A stretch of DNA of 33,916 nt from RGIG8775 sp045612185 (GTDB lineage: Bacteria; Bacillota; Clostridia; Oscillospirales; CAG-272): the NCBI GenBank assembly GCA_045612185.1, contig JAZKYO010000056.1:1-33916 (forward strand), read 5' to 3'. This document shows positions 7,301 to 14,353 of this stretch, piece after piece. The translations under genes and the position numbers were made by a program. The stretch's first letter is position 1. Each line of letters begins with the position of its first letter. The notes beneath the pieces were generated by a model. The model did no database searches. It saw nothing but the letters and a program-made list of their open reading frames with translations, and was not told the origin of the DNA.

Positions 7301-8140
7301 TTGGGAAAAAAAGATAATATTCCATTGCCGCAGAACATAAAGGCTCTGAGGTTTAAGCACATAGGTATAAGGGTTATGTATGTTGTGTTGGTTGCGCTGG
7401 TTATTTTTACACTTGTAAGGTCTGCCGTGCGCGGTGAATATAACAACGTGTTTTTCTGTATTCTTACGCTGTTGCTTTTTACCTTGCCTTCGCTTGTGGA
7501 GCATAAGCTTAAGATTCAACTTCCCAACGTCTTTGAAGGACTTGTGTTGGTATTTATATACTCAGCCGAAGTTTTGGGAGAGATAAACTGTTATTATGAA
7601 AAAATTCCGCAATGGGATACAATCCTTCATACGGTAAACGGATTTATTTTCGCGGCATTCGGCTTTGCGTTGCTTGATATAATTGATAGGAACAGCAAAA
7701 TTAAATTTAAGCTTTCGCCGCTGTTTATCGCGCTTACCGCCTTTTGCTTTTCCATGACCATAGGCGTGTGCTGGGAGTTTGTGGAATATTTTTGCGATTT
7801 GCTTCTTGGAACCGATATGCAAAAAGATACGTATATAAACGCCATAAATACCGTTGTCCTTGATCCCGCTTCATCAAACACAATAGTAACGCTTCACGAC
7901 GTTACCGAGGTCGTGGTGAAATATGGTTCAGGGCAGGAGGTTGTCCTTGAGGGATACCTTGACGTGGGACTTATAGATACCATAAACGATCTTTTGGTTA
8001 ATTTTATAGGGGCGTTTGTTTTCACTATTATAGGTTTCTTGTATAACCTTAAGCGAGGAAAAGGACGTATAGCCAAGCAGTTTATTCCTACGCTCAAGCC
8101 CGATGCCGACGAAAGTGAGTCGGAAAATTCGGGAGAATAA
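7301..8140 (+). CDS. YjdF/DUF2238-like integral membrane protein with an extended loop
   Basis: This 279-residue protein has about six transmembrane segments. The pattern AEVLGEINCYYEKIPQWDTILHTVNGF, then CWEFVEYFCD, MQKDT and a late GLIDTINDLLVNFIGA matches the YjdF/DUF2238 family, whose function is unknown. In that family the MQ-x-DT and D-x-x-x-D-x-x-GA motifs usually lie close together; here they are separated by about 50 residues that look like a beta-rich soluble loop (residues about 180-230). A charged cytosolic tail rich in Glu and Ser ends the protein. The start is TTG with AAGGGGTG 8 nt upstream; no ATG or GTG in frame fits. It is a single-gene transcript between a consensus promoter and a terminator. 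Confidence 0.82.
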   Translation: MGKKDNIPLPQNIKALRFKHIGIRVMYVVLVALVIFTLVRSAVRGEYNNVFFCILTLLLFTLPSLVEHKLKIQLPNVFEGLVLVFIYSAEVLGEINCYYEKIPQWDTILHTVNGFIFAAFGFALLDIIDRNSKIKFKLSPLFIALTAFCFSMTIGVCWEFVEYFCDLLLGTDMQKDTYINAINTVVLDPASSNTIVTLHDVTEVVVKYGSGQEVVLEGYLDVGLIDTINDLLVNFIGAFVFTIIGFLYNLKRGKGRIAKQFIPTLKPDADESESENSGE

Positions 8141-8146
8141 CAAAAG

Positions 8147-8169
8147 AAAAGCGGTGAAAAGCCGCTTTT
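8147..8169 (+). terminator. Intrinsic terminator of the YjdF-like gene
   Basis: AAAAGCGG (8147-8154) pairs with CCGCTTTT (8162-8169) around a 7-nt loop, followed by more T residues, 6 nt past the stop codon. Confidence 0.8.
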
Positions 8170-8222
8170 TCTTGCTTTTTTGATAAAAATGAAAAATTAA
8201 TTAAAAAATTTTGAAAAAGGAC

Positions 8223-8251
8223 TTGATTTTTTTAAAAAGATGTGGTATTAT
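8223..8251 (+). promoter_or_regulatory. Extended -10 promoter of the tRNA pair
   Basis: TTGATT (8223-8228), a 17-bp spacer and TATTAT (8246-8251) preceded by TGG, an extended -10. The first tRNA begins 16 nt later. Confidence 0.75.
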
Positions 8252-8267
8252 ATTAAAGTCGCAGTAC

Positions 8268-8359
8268 GGAGAGATGGCTGAGCTGGTCTAAGGCGCACGA
8301 CTGGAAATCGTGTTAAGGCTAATACCCTTACGAGGGTTCGAATCCCTCTCTCTCCGCCA
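8268..8359 (+). tRNA. tRNA-Ser (anticodon GGA)
   Basis: A class II tRNA with a long variable arm. The acceptor GGAGAGA pairs with TCTCTCC before discriminator G and an encoded CCA. The anticodon stem CACGA/TCGTG holds the loop CTGGAAA, giving anticodon GGA, which reads UCC and UCU. The T-loop GGTTCGAATCC is standard. Confidence 0.97.
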
Positions 8360-8365
8360 GACGAT

Positions 8366-8441
8366 GCTGGTATGGCTCAGTCGGTAGAGCACGTCATTGG
8401 TAATGACGAGGTCATCGGTTCGATTCCGATTACCAGCTCCA
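8366..8441 (+). tRNA. tRNA-Thr (anticodon GGT)
   Basis: A 76-nt tRNA with acceptor GCTGGTA paired to TACCAGC, discriminator T and encoded CCA. The anticodon stem CGTCA/TGACG holds TTGGTAA, giving anticodon GGT for ACC and ACU. Only 6 nt separate it from tRNA-Ser, so both come from one precursor. Confidence 0.97.
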
Positions 8442-8470
8442 AAAAAGCTGTCTTAAAAAGACAGCTTTTT
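8442..8470. terminator. Intrinsic terminator between the tRNA pair and the ylbJ-like gene
   Basis: A 13-bp stem (8442-8454 with 8458-8470, core GCTGTCTT/AAGACAGC) with A-rich and T-rich ends around a 3-nt loop. It closes the tRNA transcript directly after the CCA and can serve the convergent minus-strand gene too, whose stop codon overlaps its right arm. Confidence 0.85.
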
Positions 8471-9534
8471 TATTTTTTTATCGGAAAGAGCTCTTTTTTC
8501 GTTGCCACAAGACAAACGAAAAACAAAGTTATAGATATAACTGCGTATTCGGGGGTAAAAAACGAATTAAATGAAGGGATTGCTACGGCTTTGGGTGAAA
8601 AATCGGTGGCAAGAGCAAACGCAAGCGCCGCCAAAGCACATATCAAGCCTTGAAAAAGCTTTTGTAAAAAGTATTTTTTGTAGCTTTTGACGCGGTCGGA
8701 CAGCAACGCCATTGTCTGAAAGTGCACCGATAAACCCGACCATCCTATGGCGAATCCGCATAGCACTGCGCTTGCGATGCCGCCAACGTCTGCGCTTGAG
8801 GCTACTCCCGCCGATAACTCAAGAACCGCCCCAATAGCCGCGCTTACATAACGGTTTATTCCCGACGAAGTGATACAACCCACTATGCAGGAAAAGAAAA
8901 CTACGTAAGCGCATAAAGTTATAGTAGCCCCTGTGGCAGAGGAAATAGCTCCCGTGATTATTTCGGTGGAGCTTTTTTTATTTTGTGGGGGGGGTGAAAC
9001 AAACATGTAATTGAGGTTTTCTTTTTTTGAAAATACTAAGCCCGATATTACGGCAGACAGAAAAGCGCAAACGTACATAGTGAGTCCAAAAAGCTTATCG
9101 TGGAAAACCGATATTCCCATTACGTTAACAATGAATCCAAAGCTGGGAATCCCGCAAAAGCCGATTGCGCGGGTCAGCTCTTCTTGGGAAACCTCGTTTT
9201 TGTCATAAAGTCCAATAAGGGCGCGTGTGCCAATGGGAAATCCAAGAAGAAGCCCAGCGAATATTGCCGCAAGAGATTTCCGGGAAATGCCGAAAAACAC
9301 TTCACTTTTTTCCCCGAGTATGCCGCCAAGAAACGTAGGAGCACCGCACTCGCAGAAAATTTCCGCAATAACCATAAAAGGGAACAGCGACGGAATTATC
9401 GTTAAAAAGCAACTTTCAAGCCCCTGACGCACGTAACACATGGTAAACTCGGCGTTTTTCAGAAAAAGCGCTGCTGTAAACAGAGATAGCAATAAAGGGA
9501 AAATATATTTTTTACCGATTGATAGTTTGTTCAT
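8470..9534 (-). CDS. ylbJ: YlbJ-like sporulation integral membrane protein
   Basis: The 354-residue protein has about eight to ten membrane segments in two halves of the gate/nucleoside-transporter type. IIPSLFPFMVIAEI near residue 46 and LLLGFPIGTRALIGLYDKNEVSQEEL near 96 are hallmarks I associate with YlbJ, and the second half carries GATITLCAYVVFFSCIVGCI. In Bacillus subtilis ylbJ is controlled by sigma-E and needed for normal spores; that role is carried over here by homology. GGGAG lies 7 nt before the ATG. It is divergent from yqfC-yqfD across only 74 bp. A run of eight G on the plus strand (8987-8994, encoding Pro-Pro-Pro) sits in the central loop and is intact in frame. Confidence 0.82.
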   Translation of the reverse strand: MNKLSIGKKYIFPLLLSLFTAALFLKNAEFTMCYVRQGLESCFLTIIPSLFPFMVIAEIFCECGAPTFLGGILGEKSEVFFGISRKSLAAIFAGLLLGFPIGTRALIGLYDKNEVSQEELTRAIGFCGIPSFGFIVNVMGISVFHDKLFGLTMYVCAFLSAVISGLVFSKKENLNYMFVSPPPQNKKSSTEIITGAISSATGATITLCAYVVFFSCIVGCITSSGINRYVSAAIGAVLELSAGVASSADVGGIASAVLCGFAIGWSGLSVHFQTMALLSDRVKSYKKYFLQKLFQGLICALAALAFALATDFSPKAVAIPSFNSFFTPEYAVISITLFFVCLVATKKELFPIKK

Positions 9535-9558
9535 TTGCCGACTCCCGAAGCATATATT
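9530..9558 (+). promoter_or_regulatory. Candidate sigma-E promoter of yqfC
   Basis: TTCATTT (9530-9536) and CATATATT (9551-9558) with 14 nt between them resemble the sporulation sigma-E pattern. It overlaps the ylbJ start. The match is imperfect and is supported mainly by the sporulation genes on both sides. Confidence 0.3.
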
Positions 9559-9608
9559 TTATTATAAATTTATTGGCGTTTCGCCGGATATATTCGTTGG
9601 AGGAAAGA

Positions 9609-9929
9609 ATGGGAGATAAAAATAAGAGAGCAAAGAATAGCAGAGTCGGAATGTTTGAGAGGATAAACAGAAGACTCGATATAGACTGCGATATGCTCTG
9701 CCGTGGATTTTGCGCCGAGCTGAGAGGGAAAAATCACGCCGAAATATGCGGTGTGAGAAGAATATTTACCTATACCGACACTCAAATATCCTTCGTTACT
9801 GCCGACGGAATATTTTCGGTGCGCGGGCAACGGCTTTGCTGTGTTTCTTACAAGCGCGGTGCGATTATAGTTGAGGGGAATATTGTGGGCATGAGCTTTG
9901 AACAGGAGGAGAATAATGGCACTTGTTAA
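9609..9929 (+). CDS. yqfC: YqfC family sporulation protein
   Basis: A 106-residue soluble protein made almost wholly of short beta strands (IFTYTDTQISFVTADGIFSVRGQRLCCVSYKRGAIIVEGNIVGMSFE), the pattern of the YqfC/YabP family. These proteins are made in the mother cell during sporulation; YqfC has no known biochemical activity. The ATG at 9609 was chosen for GGAGG 5 nt upstream; the frame is open further back, but without a ribosome site. The 3' end overlaps the start of yqfD by 14 nt, which ties the two in translation, as is usual for this pair. Confidence 0.88.
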   Translation: MGDKNKRAKNSRVGMFERINRRLDIDCDMLCRGFCAELRGKNHAEICGVRRIFTYTDTQISFVTADGIFSVRGQRLCCVSYKRGAIIVEGNIVGMSFEQEENNGTC

Positions 9930-11085
9930 ATTTTTTCTTGGCGAATATCGGTTATCCACACGCTCAAAAAATGCGGCTAAGCTCCTTAACCTGTGCATGA
10001 AAAAAGAGATAGAGTACTCACGTCCGCTTTTTAAGGACGGAGATTTTTTTGTGAGCTGTCACAAAAAAGAGGCGGAAATGCTTTTGTCATCCTGCCAAAA
10101 AAGCGGAATAGAAATAAGTGTTAAGTCTGTTGGTGGGTTTCCCTCTGTTTTGTCTGCTTACAGAAAAAGAATCGGACTTGCGGTCGGTGGCTTGCTTGCC
10201 GTCTTTATGGTGATTTTGTCGCTTAATATAGTCTGGAGAATCGACGTCAAAGGAAACACCTTACTGTCGGTTGGCGACGTTGAACGGATATTAGGAGATA
10301 ACGGTTTTTCGGTGGGAGATTTTGTTAGGTCGGCAGACCTGACCGACATTGAAAACTCGGTGATGAAAAACACTCCTTCGATAGCGTGGATATCAATAAA
10401 TATGGACGGTACAGTAGCAACCGTCGAAATACGCGAGACGAGAAAAGGCGAGGAAAAATCAAACGAGCCTGCAAATCTGGTAGCCGTGCGCGACGGAAAG
10501 ATAGAAAGGATAGAGTCGTATAACGGAAATTGTGCGGTAAAAGTGGGAGACGTAGTGAAAAACGGCGATATTTTGGTAAGCGGAATATACGCTGATGAGA
10601 CTGGAACTAAGCGTGTTACACGCGCCGAGGGCGAGATTTATGCGCGTACAGTAAGACAAATAACAGTTGAAATTCCTTATGAAACCACCGAAAAGGTATA
10701 CACAGGGCGGGAAAAGAGCGAAATATATATAAATTTTTTCAAAAAAAGCATAAAAGTTTTCGCAAATACTGGAAATTTACCACCAAGTTGTGATATAATA
10801 TATGAAAATGGGGAAGTGGGTCTTGATTCAATGCCGAAAATCCCCGTGGGGATAAATAAAACACATTATCTCGAGTATGAGGAGATTCCCGTGACGCTTA
10901 ATGAAACGCAGGCAATGGAAAAGGCTTTTTCGGTGCTTGAGGCCGAGATGAAGCTTATCTCCGATAAACTTGAGTTGTTAAGCAAAAATACAGAATTTGA
11001 AATAACCGACAGTGCGTATATTCTCAAATGTAGCCTTGTCTGCATTGAAAATATAGCCGAGATAATAGAAATAAACTTGAAGTAA
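9916..11085 (+). CDS. yqfD: Sporulation protein YqfD
   Basis: The 389-residue protein has a cytosolic N-terminal part of about 80 residues, one or two transmembrane segments at about 90-110 (GLAVGGLLAVFMVILSLNIV) and a long extracytoplasmic part beginning with a POTRA-like stretch (RIDVKGNTLLSVGDVERILGDNGF). This layout is that of YqfD, a membrane protein needed for spore formation in Bacillus. The ATG at 9916 has AGGAGGAG 4 nt upstream, inside the end of yqfC. The gene is followed after 20 nt by phoH, the conserved order in Bacillota. Its transcript probably reads into the housekeeping genes downstream. Confidence 0.93.
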   Translation: MALVKFFLGEYRLSTRSKNAAKLLNLCMKKEIEYSRPLFKDGDFFVSCHKKEAEMLLSSCQKSGIEISVKSVGGFPSVLSAYRKRIGLAVGGLLAVFMVILSLNIVWRIDVKGNTLLSVGDVERILGDNGFSVGDFVRSADLTDIENSVMKNTPSIAWISINMDGTVATVEIRETRKGEEKSNEPANLVAVRDGKIERIESYNGNCAVKVGDVVKNGDILVSGIYADETGTKRVTRAEGEIYARTVRQITVEIPYETTEKVYTGREKSEIYINFFKKSIKVFANTGNLPPSCDIIYENGEVGLDSMPKIPVGINKTHYLEYEEIPVTLNETQAMEKAFSVLEAEMKLISDKLELLSKNTEFEITDSAYILKCSLVCIENIAEIIEINLK

Positions 11086-11105
11086 AATACAAGGAAAGAG
11101 GTACT

Positions 11106-12116
11106 ATGACTCAAAGAATCGTAAAATCCGAAACCAGCGAGCTTACGTCAAAAATATTCGGAAGCTTTGACTGTAATGCAAAGGCTGTGGAGAACGCCTT
11201 TGCGGTTACGCTTCAAAACCGAAATGCCGATGACGGAGATGCAATTCTCATAAGCGGTGAGCAGGAAAATGTAAACGCCGCCGCCAAAGTTGTGGAGTAT
11301 CTTATGGGAATTGCGAAGATAAATGAAACAATTGAGGAGCAGTCGGTAAGATACGTTATAGATATGGTAAAGGGCGGAGATTCCGAAGCCCTTGAATCAC
11401 TTGACGGAGATTGCGTGTGCATTACTCACCGAGGAAAGCCCATAAAGGCTAAAACTGTAGGACAAAAGCACTATATAAAAGCTATCGAAAAGAATACCAT
11501 AGTACTCGGTGTCGGACCTGCGGGTACGGGTAAAACCTTCCTTGCGGTAGCAATGGCGGTGAAAGCTCTGCGCCAGAAAAGCGTGAGCCGTATAATTCTT
11601 ACACGCCCAGCTATCGAGGCGGGAGAAAAGCTCGGATTTCTTCCGGGAGACCTTCAAAGCAAGATAGACCCCTATCTTCGTCCGCTTTACGACGCACTTT
11701 ACGAGATGATGGGCAGCGAGGCTTACGCCAGATACGTTGAAAAAGGCACGATAGAAATAGCACCGCTGGCATATATGCGAGGCAGAACGCTTGACGATTC
11801 CTTCATAATTCTTGATGAGGCGCAAAACGCCACGCCCGAGCAGATGAAGATGTTTTTGACACGACTTGGATTTAACTCCAAGGTGGTAGTAACGGGTGAC
11901 CTTACGCAGACCGACCTTCCCACGGGTCAAAAAAGCGGTCTCGCGGCGGCGGTAAAGATACTTGACGGAATAGAGGATATAGCTATCCACTATTTCAGTG
12001 AGAGAGACGTGGTAAGACACAAGCTTGTTCAAAAGATAATACTCGCATACGAAAAACACGACCGTGAAGTAGCTCGCAAGGCAGAGGAACGCCGCGCTGC
12101 AAAATCAAAACAGTAA
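11106..12116 (+). CDS. phoH: PhoH-family ATPase
   Basis: A 336-residue cytosolic P-loop ATPase of the PhoH type, related to the helicase core and thought to act in RNA metabolism with YbeY. Walker A GPAGTGKT is at 137-144, a conserved LTRPAIEAGEKLGFLPGD block at about 165-182, and Walker B IILDEAQ at 234-240, followed by TRLG and GD-TQTDLP. The N-terminal 100 residues form a KH-like domain. The C-terminus is a charged Arg/Lys/Ala-rich tail. GAAAGAGG precedes the start. It lies 12 nt before ybeY. Confidence 0.96.
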   Translation: MTQRIVKSETSELTSKIFGSFDCNAKAVENAFAVTLQNRNADDGDAILISGEQENVNAAAKVVEYLMGIAKINETIEEQSVRYVIDMVKGGDSEALESLDGDCVCITHRGKPIKAKTVGQKHYIKAIEKNTIVLGVGPAGTGKTFLAVAMAVKALRQKSVSRIILTRPAIEAGEKLGFLPGDLQSKIDPYLRPLYDALYEMMGSEAYARYVEKGTIEIAPLAYMRGRTLDDSFIILDEAQNATPEQMKMFLTRLGFNSKVVVTGDLTQTDLPTGQKSGLAAAVKILDGIEDIAIHYFSERDVVRHKLVQKIILAYEKHDREVARKAEERRAAKSKQ

Positions 12117-12128
12117 GAGGACCATATT

Positions 12129-12605
12129 ATGAAGCTTAAAATATATTACGAAAACAATCAGGACAAAGAAAAGGTTACTTATAAACTCAAAATGCTTATA
12201 CGCAGAGCCGTTATTGCGACACTTGAGTATGAGAATATGGAAGAGGACTGCGAGGTCTCCATTACATTTTGTGACGATGAGATAATTCGTGGATTGAACA
12301 GTAAATTCCGAGGAATAGACAGAGCCACAGACGTGCTTTCATTCCCGCTTTTTGACGATAGTGAATCGGAGCATTTTATTCCCGAAATAGACTGTATGCT
12401 TGGAGATATAGTAATTTCGCTTGAGCGCGCGAGGGCGCAGGCCGAGGAGTACGGACACAGCTATGAGAGGGAAGCAGCTTTTCTTGCGGTGCATTCGGTG
12501 CTTCATTTGCTCGGTTATGACCACGAAACGGGCGAGCAAGACGAGCTTGATATGCGAAAAAGGCAGAGCGAGATAATGGAAAGGCTTGGGCTTTCGGTAA
12601 AATAA
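12129..12605 (+). CDS. ybeY: Endoribonuclease YbeY (16S rRNA maturation)
   Basis: YbeY is a single-strand-specific metallo-endoribonuclease that acts in 16S rRNA 3'-end maturation and ribosome quality control. The 158-residue protein has the metal-binding pattern H-x3-H-x5-H at His122, His126 and His132 (VHSVLHLLGYDH) and the conserved RG-D-ATDVLSFP block near residues 61-73. The cytosolic location and the order phoH-ybeY-era are typical. In many Bacillota diacylglycerol kinase and cytidine deaminase genes stand between ybeY and era; here era follows directly after 16 nt. Confidence 0.97.
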   Translation: MKLKIYYENNQDKEKVTYKLKMLIRRAVIATLEYENMEEDCEVSITFCDDEIIRGLNSKFRGIDRATDVLSFPLFDDSESEHFIPEIDCMLGDIVISLERARAQAEEYGHSYEREAAFLAVHSVLHLLGYDHETGEQDELDMRKRQSEIMERLGLSVK

Positions 12606-12621
12606 GAAAGAGGATTTATAA

Positions 12622-13515
12622 ATGAAAAAAACAGGATTTATAGCAATAGTAGGACGTCCAAACGTGGGTAAATCCACGCTTATGAATAATATTTTGGGAG
12701 AAAAGGTGGCAATAGTTTCAAGCAAACCCCAAACCACCAGAAACCGAATTTTGGGAATCCACACAAGAGACGAGGAGCAGTACGTTTTTGTGGATACTCC
12801 CGGTATGCACACCCCAAAGAACTATCTTGGTGAATATATGGTAAATGCCGCCAATACCTCCATGCGTGAGGCTGACGCGGTGGTGCTTGTGGTGGATGCG
12901 GGCAGAGAATCCAGCCACGTCGAGGACGAGGTAATAGAGTATCTTCAGAAATCCGAAATTCCGTCAATTCTTGCGCTTAATAAGGTTGACCTTTATAACC
13001 GCGAGCAGATAGCGGCAACCATTGCCCACTACGCGGAAAAATACAGCTTTGACGCCTTTGTGCCGATTTGCGCCAAGAACGGAAAAGCGGTGGACGAGCT
13101 TCTTGACGAATGCTCGAAATTTCTTGTTGAGTCGGAGTGGTTTTTTCCCGATGATATGATAACCGATCAACCTGAAAGACAGATAGCATCGGAAATTATC
13201 AGAGAAAAAATACTTAAAACGCTTGATAAAGAAATACCACACGGAACTGCTGTGGTTATTGAAGAATTCCGCGATGAAGGAACACTTATCAGCATAAGAG
13301 CCGAAATTTTCTGTGAAAAGGCTTCCCATAAGGGTATCATTGTAGGTAAAAACGGCGCGGGACTTAAGCTTATCGGAAGCTACGCCCGTCAGGATCTCGA
13401 AAAGTTTTTCGGAACAAAGGTGTACCTTAACCTTTGGGTAAAGGTTAAGGAAAACTGGCGCGACAGCGTGGGAATGGTAACCAACTTCGGTTACAATAAT
13501 AAGGAAGATAATTAA
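12622..13515 (+). CDS. era: GTPase Era (30S ribosome assembly)
   Basis: Era is an essential GTPase that binds the 3' end of 16S rRNA during 30S maturation. Of 297 residues, the N-terminal part carries G1 GRPNVGKS (near 11-18), switch I (QTTRNRILG), G3 DTPG and G4 NKVD; the C-terminal KH domain carries GIIVGKNGAGLKLIG with the GxxG loop, followed by KVYLNLWVKVKENWR, a highly conserved Era ending. Length and domain order are normal. AAAGAGG precedes the ATG. recO follows 21 nt later. Confidence 0.98.
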   Translation: MKKTGFIAIVGRPNVGKSTLMNNILGEKVAIVSSKPQTTRNRILGIHTRDEEQYVFVDTPGMHTPKNYLGEYMVNAANTSMREADAVVLVVDAGRESSHVEDEVIEYLQKSEIPSILALNKVDLYNREQIAATIAHYAEKYSFDAFVPICAKNGKAVDELLDECSKFLVESEWFFPDDMITDQPERQIASEIIREKILKTLDKEIPHGTAVVIEEFRDEGTLISIRAEIFCEKASHKGIIVGKNGAGLKLIGSYARQDLEKFFGTKVYLNLWVKVKENWRDSVGMVTNFGYNNKEDN

Positions 13516-13536
13516 AGCTTGAAAGGCGGTGCGGCG

Positions 13537-14340
13537 ATGCAGTATACTGTTGACGGCCTTGTTATCCGCGAGGTTGAAGCGGGCGAAAACGACAAAAGAA
13601 TAACGCTGCTTACCGCCGAAAAAGGCAAGGTTGTGGTTTCGGCAAAGGGCGCGCGGTCGTTTAAAAGCAAGTATATGAACGCGGTCGGACTGTTTACTTA
13701 CGGAAATTACGAAATAACCGAGAGAGCAGGGTATTCGTGGCTTGCGGGCGCCTCTATAATAGAACCGTTTTATCCCATAAGAGACGATATCGACCGCCTT
13801 GCCCTGGCGTCATACATAGTAGACGTGGCGGGGGAGCTTTCGGGCGAAGAAGAACCTGCCGAAGATATACTCAGACTTACGCTTAACACACTTTACGCGA
13901 TTTCAAAAGACATGAGACCGCAACAGCAGATAAAAGCTGTGTATGAATTGCGTGCCATGGCAATGTCGGGGTATATGCCTGCCCTTGATGGGTGCGGGCT
14001 TTGCTCCAAGGAACGAAGCGAGACTATGTATCTTGACATAATGAACGGAATACTTAAATGTGACGAGTGTATACGCAAGCTTAATTCAAACCGTGAGGTT
14101 ACGGTAAGGGAGGACGGATCTGCCGTAATAATTACTCCGCTTGACAGTGGTGCGCTTTCGGCGGCAAGATATATAACCGACGCTCCGCTTGAAAAGCTGC
14201 TGTCCTTCACGCTTGGTGAAAATTCGCTTAAGCTGCTTTCAAAAATGAGTGAAACTTACTTGCTTCACCACCTGGAAAAAAGCTTTTCTTCACTTGATTT
14301 TTATAAATCAATAAATAATTTTGATCCAAAAGGAACTTGA
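13537..14340 (+). CDS. recO: DNA repair protein RecO
   Basis: RecO anneals single strands and loads RecA with RecF/RecR in recombination repair. The 267-residue protein has the N-terminal OB fold (GLVIREVEAGENDKRITLLTAEKGKV) and a Zn site with two Cys pairs, CGLC and CDEC, about 22 residues apart near the middle, as in many Gram-positive RecO proteins. The ATG at 13537 was chosen because GGCGGTG lies just upstream; a TTG at 13519 in the same frame would put the start on top of that site. The TGA stop is followed 13 nt later by mutS2. Confidence 0.94.
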   Translation: MQYTVDGLVIREVEAGENDKRITLLTAEKGKVVVSAKGARSFKSKYMNAVGLFTYGNYEITERAGYSWLAGASIIEPFYPIRDDIDRLALASYIVDVAGELSGEEEPAEDILRLTLNTLYAISKDMRPQQQIKAVYELRAMAMSGYMPALDGCGLCSKERSETMYLDIMNGILKCDECIRKLNSNREVTVREDGSAVIITPLDSGALSAARYITDAPLEKLLSFTLGENSLKLLSKMSETYLLHHLEKSFSSLDFYKSINNFDPKGT

Positions 14341-14353
14341 TGTAAAATAAAAA

